A program made the translations under genes and the position numbers. A stretch of 64,000 nt of DNA from Gp6-AA40 sp035649635 (GTDB taxonomy: Bacteria > Acidobacteriota > Vicinamibacteria > Vicinamibacterales > UBA2999), in the NCBI GenBank assembly GCA_035649635.1, contig DASRJE010000233.1:1-64000 (forward strand). Direction: 5' to 3'. The notes under the pieces are model-generated. The model was not told the DNA's origin and searched no databases. It saw only the letters and a list, made by a program, of their open reading frames with translations. Below are positions 8,647 to 16,119 of this stretch, piece after piece. Numbering within the stretch: position 1 is the stretch's first letter; each line of letters opens with the position of its first letter.

Positions 8647-9066
8647 ATGAGAGCGCACATCCTCGGCGGTCTGATCGCGTCCTGTGTGTTACTGGCGGCA
8701 GGGACGGCCGCGGCACATCATTCGTTTGCGGCGGAATTCGACGCCAACAAACCAATCACGTTGAAGGGACGGGTCACCAAGGTCGAGTGGACCAATCCTC
8801 ACGTGTGGTTCTACATCAACGTGAAGGATGAGAAGACCGGCGAAGTGACCAACTGGGGCGCCGAGATGGGGCCGCCGCACGGTCTGCAGCGTCGCGGGTG
8901 GCGACGTGAAACGTTGAAGATTGGCGAAGAGGTGACCGTTGTCGGGTCGCGCGCCAAGAACGGCAGTAATCGAATGAATGCGCGGCAGGTCACCATGACC
9001 TCCACCGGCGGACGGCCCGGCGAAACGCTCGACGCGGTGTCGAGTCAGGGCGGCGCCAACCCGTAA
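8647..9066 (+). CDS. DUF6152-like secreted protein, copy 2 (A type)
   Basis: 139 residues from the ATG at 8647 with AAGGAGCGG just upstream. Same architecture as copy 1: signal peptide ending GTAAA, mature HHSFAAEFD, NPHVWFYI, NWGAEMGPPH, RRGWRRETLKIGEEV. By eye the two copies agree over most of their length, differing mainly in the signal peptide and the last 40 residues. It precedes two B-type genes, completing the A, A, B, B arrangement. Confidence 0.82.
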   Translation: MRAHILGGLIASCVLLAAGTAAAHHSFAAEFDANKPITLKGRVTKVEWTNPHVWFYINVKDEKTGEVTNWGAEMGPPHGLQRRGWRRETLKIGEEVTVVGSRAKNGSNRMNARQVTMTSTGGRPGETLDAVSSQGGANP

Positions 9067-9095
9067 GAAGCGTTCGAACTTCAGCGAGGACTGCG

Positions 9096-9977
9096 ATGCG
9101 ACATTGCCTTGCGCTATGTGGAGCTGCGGCGTTGTTCCTGTCTCCTGTACTGGCCGAATCGCTCCGCGGTCAGCAGCAGCAGCAACCACCGCAACGTCCA
9201 GGCGTGCAAGTTGGCGTGCCGGATGGACGCGGGGGCGCGCCCGCCAACCCACAAGGAGGTCGCGGACGTCAGGCCGGGCCTCCTGCCGGCCCGACGCCGC
9301 GTAATGCGGACGGACGCGCGATCTTCTCGACTCCAGGGAAGAAAGGCGTCTGGCTTCCCGGTGGCGGCGGCGCTGCCGCGCCGAACGCTGCGGCGCCGCA
9401 GATTCCGTTTCAGCCATGGGCGCGCGCGGTGTACGCCGACCGCGGTGAGAACCAGCTCGAGCCGCACACGCGCTGCAAGCCGTCGGGCGGTGTTCGTCAG
9501 TTCTTGACACCGTACGGTGTCGAGTTCGTGGAACTCCAGGAGCTGCAGAAGATCTTCATCTTCGACATTGGTGGACCGCACACGTATCGAGTGGTCTACA
9601 TGGATGGTCGCTCGCATCCCGCCAGTCTCTCGCCGTCGTTCTACGGACACTCGATCGGCTGGTGGGAAGGCGACACGCTCAACGTCGAAACGACGGGCTA
9701 CAACGAGGGCTTCTGGATCGATCGGCGCGGTCTGCCCACAACCGAAAAGCTTCGCACGCTCGAGAAGTTCACGCGTACCGATTCGATGACGGTTGCGTAC
9801 GAATTGACCATCGACGATTCCGGCGCCTATACCGCCCCGTGGACCAGCAAACTCAATCTGCGGTGGGAGGACGGAACGGAGCTGTTCGAGTACGTGTGCC
9901 AGCAGGCCAACTACGCTCATAACCTGATGCTCGGAGCGTACGAGTCGGTCGACCGTACAACAGTCACGGTACCGTAG
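9096..9977 (+). CDS. Secreted B-type domain protein, copy 1
   Basis: 293 residues. A signal peptide (LALCGAAALFLSPVLA) is followed by a Gln/Pro/Gly-rich low-complexity stretch to about residue 70. The B domain follows: PFQPWARAVY, HTRCKPSGGVRQFLTPYGVEF, IFDIGGPHTYRVVYMDGRSHP, GHSIGWWEGDTLNVETTGYNEGFW, TIDDSGAYTAPW, and a C-terminal YVCQQANY. Two cysteines and several His residues are conserved with the sister copy and the fusion protein. Function unknown; it is likely periplasmic and linked to the adjacent DUF6152-like proteins. Confidence 0.78.
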   Translation: MRHCLALCGAAALFLSPVLAESLRGQQQQQPPQRPGVQVGVPDGRGGAPANPQGGRGRQAGPPAGPTPRNADGRAIFSTPGKKGVWLPGGGGAAAPNAAAPQIPFQPWARAVYADRGENQLEPHTRCKPSGGVRQFLTPYGVEFVELQELQKIFIFDIGGPHTYRVVYMDGRSHPASLSPSFYGHSIGWWEGDTLNVETTGYNEGFWIDRRGLPTTEKLRTLEKFTRTDSMTVAYELTIDDSGAYTAPWTSKLNLRWEDGTELFEYVCQQANYAHNLMLGAYESVDRTTVTVP

Positions 9978-10121
9978 ACGTCTTGAATGGTTGAATTCCT
10001 TGCGAAGAAGTCAAATTGTCGGCACACCATTCGAGACGTCTCCGCCCGCGCGGAGCGCGGGCAATCAAACAGCCGGAGCCACATGCTCATCGATCGGAGG
10101 CGGAGCCTCGCTAGTCGCACG

Positions 10122-10994
10122 ATGCGAAATCTCCTCGCGGTAATTGCCGCGTCGGTGTTGTTTCTAACGCCGACGCTCATGATCCCACTTCAAGGCCAAC
10201 AACAGCCGCAGCCGAATCCCGGCGTCCAGGTCGGCGTGCCTGAAGGCCGCGGCGGCGGGGGCGCTCGTCAAGGGGGCGAGGGACGTGGTCGTGAGACCGG
10301 CCCACCCCGACCGACGCCACGTTCATCCAGCGGGCATGTATTACTTGGCAGTACACCCGAGGAGAAAGGTGTGTGGCTGCCGCGCGGCGTCGCACCCAAT
10401 CCACTGGGACTCAAGGACACGCCATTTCAGCCGTGGGCCAGGGCCGTATTCGACGACCGCGAAAAGAACGAGCTCGAACCGCATACCCGCTGTAAGCCGT
10501 CAGGTGTGCTCCGACAGTTCCTGACGCCGTACGGCGTCGAGATCGTCGAGCTCCCGGAGCTCCAGCAGATCTACATCTTCGACATCGGCGGACCGCATAC
10601 CTACAAAACGGTTTACATGGACGGTCGCTCGCATCCGGAGTCAGCGGTTCCCACCTACTACGGTCACTCAATCGGCTGGTGGGAAGGCGACACGCTTGTC
10701 ATCGACACGGTTGGCTACAACGAAGGTTTCTGGATGGATCGCGAGGGCCGGCCGCACACGAACCAGCTGCACACGCTCGAGAAGCTCACTCGCACGAACT
10801 TCACGACGCTGCGCTACGAGCTCACCGTGGACGACCCTGGCGCGTACACGGAGAAGTGGTCCGGCGCCACGAACCTGCAATGGGAGAAAGGGACAGAGCT
10901 CTTCGAGTACGTCTGCCAGCAGTCGAACTACGCGGGAAGCCTGATGCTCGGCGCGTACGAGAGCGTCGATCGCACCACGACCGCGGTGCCCTGA
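10122..10994 (+). CDS. Secreted B-type domain protein, copy 2
   Basis: 290 residues from the ATG at 10122 (MRNLLAVIAASVLF signal peptide); the longer reading from 9987 was rejected because it adds 45 residues without protein character before a clear signal peptide. A low-complexity PNPGVQVGVPEGRGG linker is shared with copy 1, then comes the full B domain (FQPWARAVFDD, HTRCKPSG, IFDIGGPHTYK, GHSIGWWEGDTLVIDTVGYNEGFW, TVDDPGAYTEKW, YVCQQSNY). It is clearly a tandem paralogue of the preceding gene. Confidence 0.78.
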   Translation: MRNLLAVIAASVLFLTPTLMIPLQGQQQPQPNPGVQVGVPEGRGGGGARQGGEGRGRETGPPRPTPRSSSGHVLLGSTPEEKGVWLPRGVAPNPLGLKDTPFQPWARAVFDDREKNELEPHTRCKPSGVLRQFLTPYGVEIVELPELQQIYIFDIGGPHTYKTVYMDGRSHPESAVPTYYGHSIGWWEGDTLVIDTVGYNEGFWMDREGRPHTNQLHTLEKLTRTNFTTLRYELTVDDPGAYTEKWSGATNLQWEKGTELFEYVCQQSNYAGSLMLGAYESVDRTTTAVP

Positions 10995-10995
10995 T

Positions 10996-11082
10996 GAACT
11001 CCCAACTTCCAATTCCCAACTCCCAAACTGGAACCTAGAACTCCTTGGGAGTTGGGAGTTGGGAGTTGGTGGTTGATAGTTC
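10996..11082. repeat. Heptamer repeat array, inverted; right arm enters the EamA gene
   Basis: AACTCCC/AATTCCC units, a ~16-bp spacer, then three GGGAGTT units and degenerate copies. The left arm directly follows the B-type gene stop. The right arm encodes the last ~15 residues of the minus-strand EamA transporter. The structure could terminate transcription from both convergent sides. Confidence 0.8.
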
Positions 11083-11907
11083 AGTGCCCGTCAGGGCCAA
11101 AGCAATCCCACCGATCGTAATCACCGCGGACAGCACGAGCCGCAGCGTCAGCGGCTCTCGCAAGATCATCAGCCCGCCAGCCACGGCGAGAGCGGGCACG
11201 AGCAGCTGCACCAGCGCGGCGCGCGTGGCGGTCAACGTGCGCAGCGCCGCGTACCACACGACGTAGCCGAGACCCGATGTCACTGCGCCGGACACGGCAG
11301 CCAGCATCACACCGCTGGTCTCGAGGTGCTGGAACTTCACCGCAGCCAGGCTGACGGCAAGCGTCATCGGAATCGATCGAAGGAAGTTGCCGGCGTTCTG
11401 AGCCAATGGGTCCACGGCCCCCCGTCCACGAATCGAGTAGATGGCCCACGCCACTGCTGCCGTGGCCATGAGGCTGGCGCCGAGCGATGACGGCGCCGAA
11501 AGGCCGGGGAGGAGAAGGTAGACGAGACCAGCGATTGCGAGCGCCAGGCCAACCCATTGCCGGGCATGAGGGCGTTCCCCTTCAGCCAGCGCGCTCACCA
11601 TCATCGTGACCTGCACCGTTCCAAACAGAATCAAGGCACCGGTGCCGGCTGTCAGCAGTCCGTATGCGTAGGAGAACGGGATGGCATAGACGAAGAGAAT
11701 TGCGGCGGACGTCCACGAGCCCTGGTCCCACGGACGGGCGCGTCGAGTCGATGCGGCAATGATCGCCAGGCTGACCGCACCGGAGATGAGTCGAATCGTC
11801 GAAAACGACGCGGCATCGATCGCTGCCGTCCCGAGCGCCATGCGACAGAGGAGAGAGTTGCTCGCAAAGGCGACGAGCGCCGTCGCAGTGAGGAGCGCTG
11901 TTCGCAC
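11035..11907 (-). CDS. EamA/DMT-family transporter
   Basis: 290 residues, about ten hydrophobic helices arranged as two EamA repeats (~1-125 and ~140-275). The second repeat has the typical WYAALRTLTATRAALVQLLVPALA segment and an REPLT loop. It is an inner-membrane drug/metabolite transporter family member; substrate unknown. The last residues (TNSQLPTPKEF) are encoded by the intergenic heptamer repeat, so the original C-terminus was probably replaced. It starts 3 bp after the YjbR-DUF1801 gene, so an operon is likely. Confidence 0.85.
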   Translation of the reverse strand: MRTALLTATALVAFASNSLLCRMALGTAAIDAASFSTIRLISGAVSLAIIAASTRRARPWDQGSWTSAAILFVYAIPFSYAYGLLTAGTGALILFGTVQVTMMVSALAEGERPHARQWVGLALAIAGLVYLLLPGLSAPSSLGASLMATAAVAWAIYSIRGRGAVDPLAQNAGNFLRSIPMTLAVSLAAVKFQHLETSGVMLAAVSGAVTSGLGYVVWYAALRTLTATRAALVQLLVPALAVAGGLMILREPLTLRLVLSAVITIGGIALALTGTELSTTNSQLPTPKEF

Positions 11908-11910
11908 GCG

Positions 11911-12726
11911 TCAGGCGCGCTCCTTCTTCCACTTCGCCACGGCCGCCCGCACGAGCTGACGCAGGCCGGGCGTCCGGAGATCGGATGGCGTGTCGATCAC
12001 CACGTGACGATTGGCTTTCCCCGTTCCCTTGAGGAGACCCTTCGGATCCGGAAGCGACGAACCACGAGCGACACCGAGCTTCACACCCTTTTGATTGACG
12101 GTGATATAGCTCACCACACCTTTGTAGCCGGGTCCATAGCTGTACTGGATATACGGACCGGTCGAATCGATCGTCTCATCGGCCTTGGGTAACAGCTCCA
12201 CCATGAACGCGCGCGTCGCCTTCGCGAGCGCCTGCACTTCGTGCGGATAAGGGGCCACGAGCTCTTTGAACGTCCGCGTTGGCGCCGCCGGCTTTGCGGG
12301 TCTCGCTTTTGCGGGTTCCGCAGGCCCTGCGGTTTTTGCAGGCCTTGCGGGTTTTGCAGGCCTTGCGGGTTTTGCAGGCCTTGCCGCAGCTGATTTGGAT
12401 CGGGACTTCGTCGGCCCTTTCGCAACCGCGAGACGCCACGCGAGTGTCATGGCTTCTCCAAGCGCATCCTCCTCGACCGACTCGAGGTGGACGCGCGTGG
12501 CGCCCTGCAGTCCCCACGAGCCGTTGACCGGCGCGAAAGCGGATGGATGCTCACGCATGAACCCCTGTTGCGCTTCGGGAGTCAGCGAGACCATGCCCAG
12601 TTTCTCGTCATGAGTGAGGGTCGCGAAGATCCGGTTGTTCACGCGGAAGTCGGGATGGTCCATGTGCGAGCTTTCAAAGGCTCCCTCCATCCCAAGGGCG
12701 ATGCGACGGAAATCTGCTGCAGTCAT
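11911..12726 (-). CDS. YjbR/MmcQ domain fused to DUF1801 domain through a Lys-Pro-Ala repeat linker
   Basis: 271 residues from the ATG at 12726 (TAADFRRIALGMEGAFE, the normal start of YjbR proteins); 21 residues of a longer reading are not protein-like. Residues ~1-110 are a YjbR/MmcQ fold (DFRVNNRIFATL, MREHPSAFAPVNGSWG). Residues ~125-155 are a KPARPA-type linker encoded by an 18-bp tandem repeat. Residues ~155-271 resemble DUF1801/YdhG-like domains (TIDSTGPYIQYSYG, ending AVAKWKKERA). Both domains are of unclear molecular function; the basic linker could contact nucleic acid (speculative). Confidence 0.78.
   Translation of the reverse strand: MTAADFRRIALGMEGAFESSHMDHPDFRVNNRIFATLTHDEKLGMVSLTPEAQQGFMREHPSAFAPVNGSWGLQGATRVHLESVEEDALGEAMTLAWRLAVAKGPTKSRSKSAAARPAKPARPAKPARPAKTAGPAEPAKARPAKPAAPTRTFKELVAPYPHEVQALAKATRAFMVELLPKADETIDSTGPYIQYSYGPGYKGVVSYITVNQKGVKLGVARGSSLPDPKGLLKGTGKANRHVVIDTPSDLRTPGLRQLVRAAVAKWKKERA
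12294..12387. repeat. 18-bp tandem repeat inside the YjbR-DUF1801 gene
   Basis: About three near-perfect units (TTTTGCAGGCCTTGCGGG on the plus strand, 12334-12387) plus degenerate units to the left. Each unit encodes a six-residue KPARPA-type step, so expansion or contraction changes linker length without shifting the frame. Confidence 0.8.
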
Positions 12727-12792
12727 GACGCCCGGCACGATAACACGATGGAGCGATAACGGGGGTCGTCGGAGGTACCGGATCGACACGGA

Positions 12793-12884
12793 GCAACGGA
12801 GGACGAAACGGGGTGCGGCCGGTGGGCCGCGCGACGCGCGGCTTGGATCGAGCGCAGCCGGCGGTCACCCGTCCCCTCCGTTGC
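12793..12884 (-). terminator. Large inverted repeat directly after the amidase stop codon
   Basis: A perfect 10-bp pair (GCAACGGAGG at 12793-12802 and CCTCCGTTGC at 12875-12884), with further imperfect pairing inward, begins at the base after the amidase stop. There is no T-tract, so it may be an RNA-structural terminator or processing site rather than a classic intrinsic terminator. Confidence 0.45.
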
Positions 12885-14099
12885 CTACGCTTCACCCACA
12901 AGCGCGGAAACACGTTCTGCTGTCTGCAGCAGCAACCCGTCCTGTCCGTGCGCCGCGGTCAGTTGCAACCCGAGCGGAAGCGCGCGCCCGACGGCCATCG
13001 GGATCGAGATGGCGGGCGTACCGAGCGCGGTCCACGGCGCGTTCATTGCCGGATCACCGGTGGAGGCGAACCCCGCCGGCGCAGGTCCGGTCGCAGCCGG
13101 CACGAGAATCACCGGCGTGGCTTTGTACAACTCCGTCACCTTCTGCCTGCAGGTATCGATGTGTCGGCGAGCCTCGTCATACTGAGATTCCGCGATCGCC
13201 AAACCGAATCGGACCATGGCTGCCAGATCGCCGAGTTTCGCTCCGTGCTCCTCGTAGCGGGGCTGATGGAATCGCGCGCCCTCGTAGCACATGACGATGT
13301 GTGCCGCATCGGCCAGCGTCGCGAGCATGCCAGCGATATCGACGAAGCGAATCGAGACTCCACCGCGCTGCAGCATCCCAAGACTATTCTGAAGCGCGGC
13401 CGCCATCGGCGCTTCGACGCGTGGCATCGGCTCGGGCACGCCGAGTACGCTCAGCTCCACGGCCGCACTTTGCCGATCCAGCGCATGCCACAGCGACAGC
13501 ATGTCGCGCGCCGTGTTGGTGAAGAAGCCGAGTGTGTCGAGGCTCTTCGCAAGAGGCAAAATGCCTCGCATCGAGAACGTGCCGAACGTGGGCTTGAAGC
13601 CGGTGACGCCGCAGTAGGATGCGGGTCTGAGCACCGAACCCTTCGTCTGCGTACCGAGCGCCAGCGGCACCATCCTGGCCGCGACCGCGGCCGCCGAGCC
13701 GCTCGAGCTTCCGCCTGGGGTGTGATTCAGATTGCGCGGGTTGCGCGTTGGCGAGGGAGTGATATACGCGAACGCTGTCGTCTGGGTCTTGCCAAACAGG
13801 ATCGCACCACGGCCTTGCAGCTCGGAGATGATGTCGGCGTCTTCAACACCGATGCGCCCGCGATAAATCGGCGAGCCATACTCGGTGGCAAGGCCGCGCG
13901 TCTCGATGATGTCCTTCGCGCCAAACGGGATCGCGAAAAGTGTGCCGCTATCTTTGCCGGGCCGCATACGGTGCTCTACCCAGGCATGAATCTCCCTATC
14001 TCTCGAGACGACTTCCATGCACGCGGCGAGGGAGCGCGCGCGAGCATCACGTGGCGCACACACCCATTCTGATAATCCAATCGGATTGCTGAGAGACAC
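12885..14099 (-). CDS. Amidase signature family protein
   Basis: 404 residues. The Ser-Ser-Lys triad elements are present: a lysine in PFGAKD near 80, the GGSSSGSAAAVAA signature near 130-142 containing the nucleophile, and the bridging serine in TQTKGSVLRPAS near 150-160. It would hydrolyse an amide bond, but the substrate cannot be read from sequence. It is downstream of the homocysteine S-methyltransferase gene with a 9-bp gap, so the two are probably co-transcribed. Confidence 0.87.
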   Translation of the reverse strand: MSLSNPIGLSEWVCAPRDARARSLAACMEVVSRDREIHAWVEHRMRPGKDSGTLFAIPFGAKDIIETRGLATEYGSPIYRGRIGVEDADIISELQGRGAILFGKTQTTAFAYITPSPTRNPRNLNHTPGGSSSGSAAAVAARMVPLALGTQTKGSVLRPASYCGVTGFKPTFGTFSMRGILPLAKSLDTLGFFTNTARDMLSLWHALDRQSAAVELSVLGVPEPMPRVEAPMAAALQNSLGMLQRGGVSIRFVDIAGMLATLADAAHIVMCYEGARFHQPRYEEHGAKLGDLAAMVRFGLAIAESQYDEARRHIDTCRQKVTELYKATPVILVPAATGPAPAGFASTGDPAMNAPWTALGTPAISIPMAVGRALPLGLQLTAAHGQDGLLLQTAERVSALVGEA

Positions 14100-14108
14100 G
14101 GCGCCCGC

Positions 14109-15074
14109 TCACGTCGCGATGCCAAACAGCGGCAGACAGGCAGACGCAATCTGTTCGATGTGGCGGTGGTCAGTTCCGCAGCATCCGCCCATCACGTTGA
14201 GATGCCGCAGGCGTCTCTTGACGCGAGCGTAGTCGTTACCCAGTTCGATCGGATCACCGATATCGATTACCGGCGACTCGTTCAACTCCGCGTGACTCTT
14301 TCGCGAGGCGTTGGCGCGGAGGCCGCGCACCCGTCCTAGCCATCGCCCTTCGTCGCCGAGCACGCTTTCGAAGTGGCTGGGATGCGCGCAGTTGATCATG
14401 TAGTAGCGCGGATAGCCGCCAGTGTTCTCCTCGACCTGCTCGATAGCAGCCCGCAGCGTCTGCCCGGTCGGAAGCCGGCCGTCGGTCTCGACGGTGAACG
14501 AGAGGACGACGGGCATGCGCGCGCGTTCGGCCGCCCGCGCAATTCCGATCGCTTCCTCGACGTAGTTCATGGTGATCGCGCAGATCATGTCGGCCGCCGT
14601 CGCGGCGAAGGTCTCGATCTCCTCGCGGTGATAGTTCTCCGCCTGTTGGACGGACATGACCGAGTTGGCCACGTAGCCGTCGCCGCGCGGGCCGACGCAG
14701 CCGCTGATCACGACGTGGGTGGGACCGTTTTCGTACTCTTGCCGGATCTGCTCGAGCAAAAGAATCGATTCGCGGTTGGCGTCGGCCAGCGCCTCCGGCG
14801 TATATCCGAGCCGCGCGCCCCAGTCGGCACTCCCCCGCCATGTCGCGCTCTCGAGAATGAGACCCGTGCCAAAACGCCGGGCAATGTCGGCATACGAGCG
14901 AAAGTATTTGAGCAGCGCGGCGCGCCCTTCCGCCGTCTTCAGCAGATGGAACGCCGCGAAGTCAGGCAGTTCGAGACCATCATGAAAGATCAGCGTGGTC
15001 TCGATGCCGCCATCGCTCAGAAAGAGACTGCCGGTCGTTTGCGGCAGCGCCGCTCGATATCTCGCCGTCGTCAT
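14109..15074 (-). CDS. Homocysteine S-methyltransferase family protein
   Basis: 321 residues with the betaine/S-methylmethionine-homocysteine methyltransferase barrel: LSDGGIETTLIF at the start, the zinc ligands Cys in MINCAHPSHF (about 227) and the Cys pair in GGCCGTDHRH (about 295-296). It would transfer a methyl group to homocysteine, with S-methylmethionine or another sulfonium as the likely donor. This is the second homocysteine methyltransferase family member in the window besides the core MetE-like protein at 1160. Confidence 0.85.
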   Translation of the reverse strand: MTTARYRAALPQTTGSLFLSDGGIETTLIFHDGLELPDFAAFHLLKTAEGRAALLKYFRSYADIARRFGTGLILESATWRGSADWGARLGYTPEALADANRESILLLEQIRQEYENGPTHVVISGCVGPRGDGYVANSVMSVQQAENYHREEIETFAATAADMICAITMNYVEEAIGIARAAERARMPVVLSFTVETDGRLPTGQTLRAAIEQVEENTGGYPRYYMINCAHPSHFESVLGDEGRWLGRVRGLRANASRKSHAELNESPVIDIGDPIELGNDYARVKRRLRHLNVMGGCCGTDHRHIEQIASACLPLFGIAT

Positions 15075-15180
15075 TGGCCCGTAGTGCGAACTCGAACCAG
15101 AATTCTGTGCTCGTTATGCCCTCGCCTAACGGGCCAGGCGCGCCAAGCGCGCAAAAAGAAACGCAGTGAACCGTTCGCGG

Positions 15181-16017
15181 TCATTGTCCCGCAGATACAC
15201 CAGTTTGCGCCATCCACGCGCGCACCACCTCGACAAAGCGTTCGGGCTCCTCAAAGAACGTCTGATGCCCGCTTCGTTCGAAAAGATGACGCGTGGCATT
15301 CGGGAGCGTCTCGACGATGCCATCCCACATCGTGGACGGAGACACGTAGTCGTAGCGCCCGTGCGCGATAAGGATCGGCACGTCGAGTGATTCCTTGTTG
15401 GCGGTCACGTCCCACGTCGCGGTCAACGGACCGAGCACATGTTGAAAGAGAGCCGGCTTCATGTCGGCCTCGGCAAAGAGAGGAAGAGCGTCGAACCGCG
15501 GATCGAAGAACCGCAGTGGTGCCTGGGCGAAGACGGCTTGTTCGGGAGGAGTGCCCGGCCACAGCTTCGCGTAGTTCTCTTTTAGAATGGACTTCCGCTC
15601 ATCCGATCCATCAGCCTGGAAAAACGCCGTTCCCGCCTTCACCAACGTCGGAATATCGCCCGTCGGCGGCGTTCCCGCCACGATCACGTGAGAGACGCTT
15701 CGCGCGCACCGCCTGCCGTATTCGATCGCGACTACACCGATGATCGAGTAGCCAAGGACGGCGACACGCTCAACCCCGAGATGAGCACGCACCGCCTCGA
15801 AATCGCTGGCCAGCACATCGAACGTCAGATCCGCCGGATTGCCCGTCGACTTCCCTCCCCCGCGCAAGTCGACATAGATGAACTGGAAGAAATCGGTGAG
15901 CGGCGGAGGCGTCAACTTCTCGTACGGCTTGACCCCGAGGAGGCACGGCACGATGCAAGGGACTCCCGTTCCACGTGTCGAGTAGAACAGCTCTGCGCCG
16001 TTGACGGACACGACCAT
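15181..16017 (-). CDS. Alpha/beta hydrolase with altered nucleophile elbow
   Basis: 278 residues. Alpha/beta hydrolase landmarks: an oxyanion region (DLRGGGKS), a nucleophile elbow reading GYSIIG near 90 in place of GxSxG (Ser present, second Gly displaced by one), the acid in AHGRYDYVSP near 215, and the His in SGHQTFFEEP near 248. It resembles the proline-iminopeptidase/epoxide-hydrolase branch. It is cytosolic with no signal peptide; substrate unknown. Confidence 0.8.
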   Translation of the reverse strand: MVVSVNGAELFYSTRGTGVPCIVPCLLGVKPYEKLTPPPLTDFFQFIYVDLRGGGKSTGNPADLTFDVLASDFEAVRAHLGVERVAVLGYSIIGVVAIEYGRRCARSVSHVIVAGTPPTGDIPTLVKAGTAFFQADGSDERKSILKENYAKLWPGTPPEQAVFAQAPLRFFDPRFDALPLFAEADMKPALFQHVLGPLTATWDVTANKESLDVPILIAHGRYDYVSPSTMWDGIVETLPNATRHLFERSGHQTFFEEPERFVEVVRAWMAQTGVSAGQ

Positions 16018-16033
16018 GACTGCATCTCCTTCC

Positions 16034-16092
16034 GGAACTCGGGACTCGGGATCCGGGATCCGGGATTCGGGACTCGGGACTCGGGACTCGGA
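16034..16092. repeat. GGGACTC/GGGATCC heptamer tandem array
   Basis: About eight consecutive 7-bp units (GGGACTC, GGGATCC, GGGATTC) between the hydrolase start and the stop of threonine aldolase. Same family as 3906-3945; here it lies in the 5' leader of the hydrolase gene. Confidence 0.82.
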
Positions 16093-16119
16093 AATCCAAC
16101 CTGCTCGTGGTTCTCTCGA

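Noticed and set aside
9987..10121. 45-residue N-terminal extension of the second B-type protein
   Set aside because: The extension is basic and non-conserved, and a standard signal peptide begins at the ATG at 10122.
12813..14072. Plus-strand 419-codon open frame
   Set aside because: It lies antisense to the amidase gene, which has its full catalytic triad; the plus-strand translation is Arg/Gly-rich with no recognisable domain, a GC-skewed shadow frame.
16034..16092. Possible CRISPR-like repeat array
   Set aside because: Units are only 7 bp, directly adjacent without spacers, and no cas genes are nearby; it is a heptamer tandem array.
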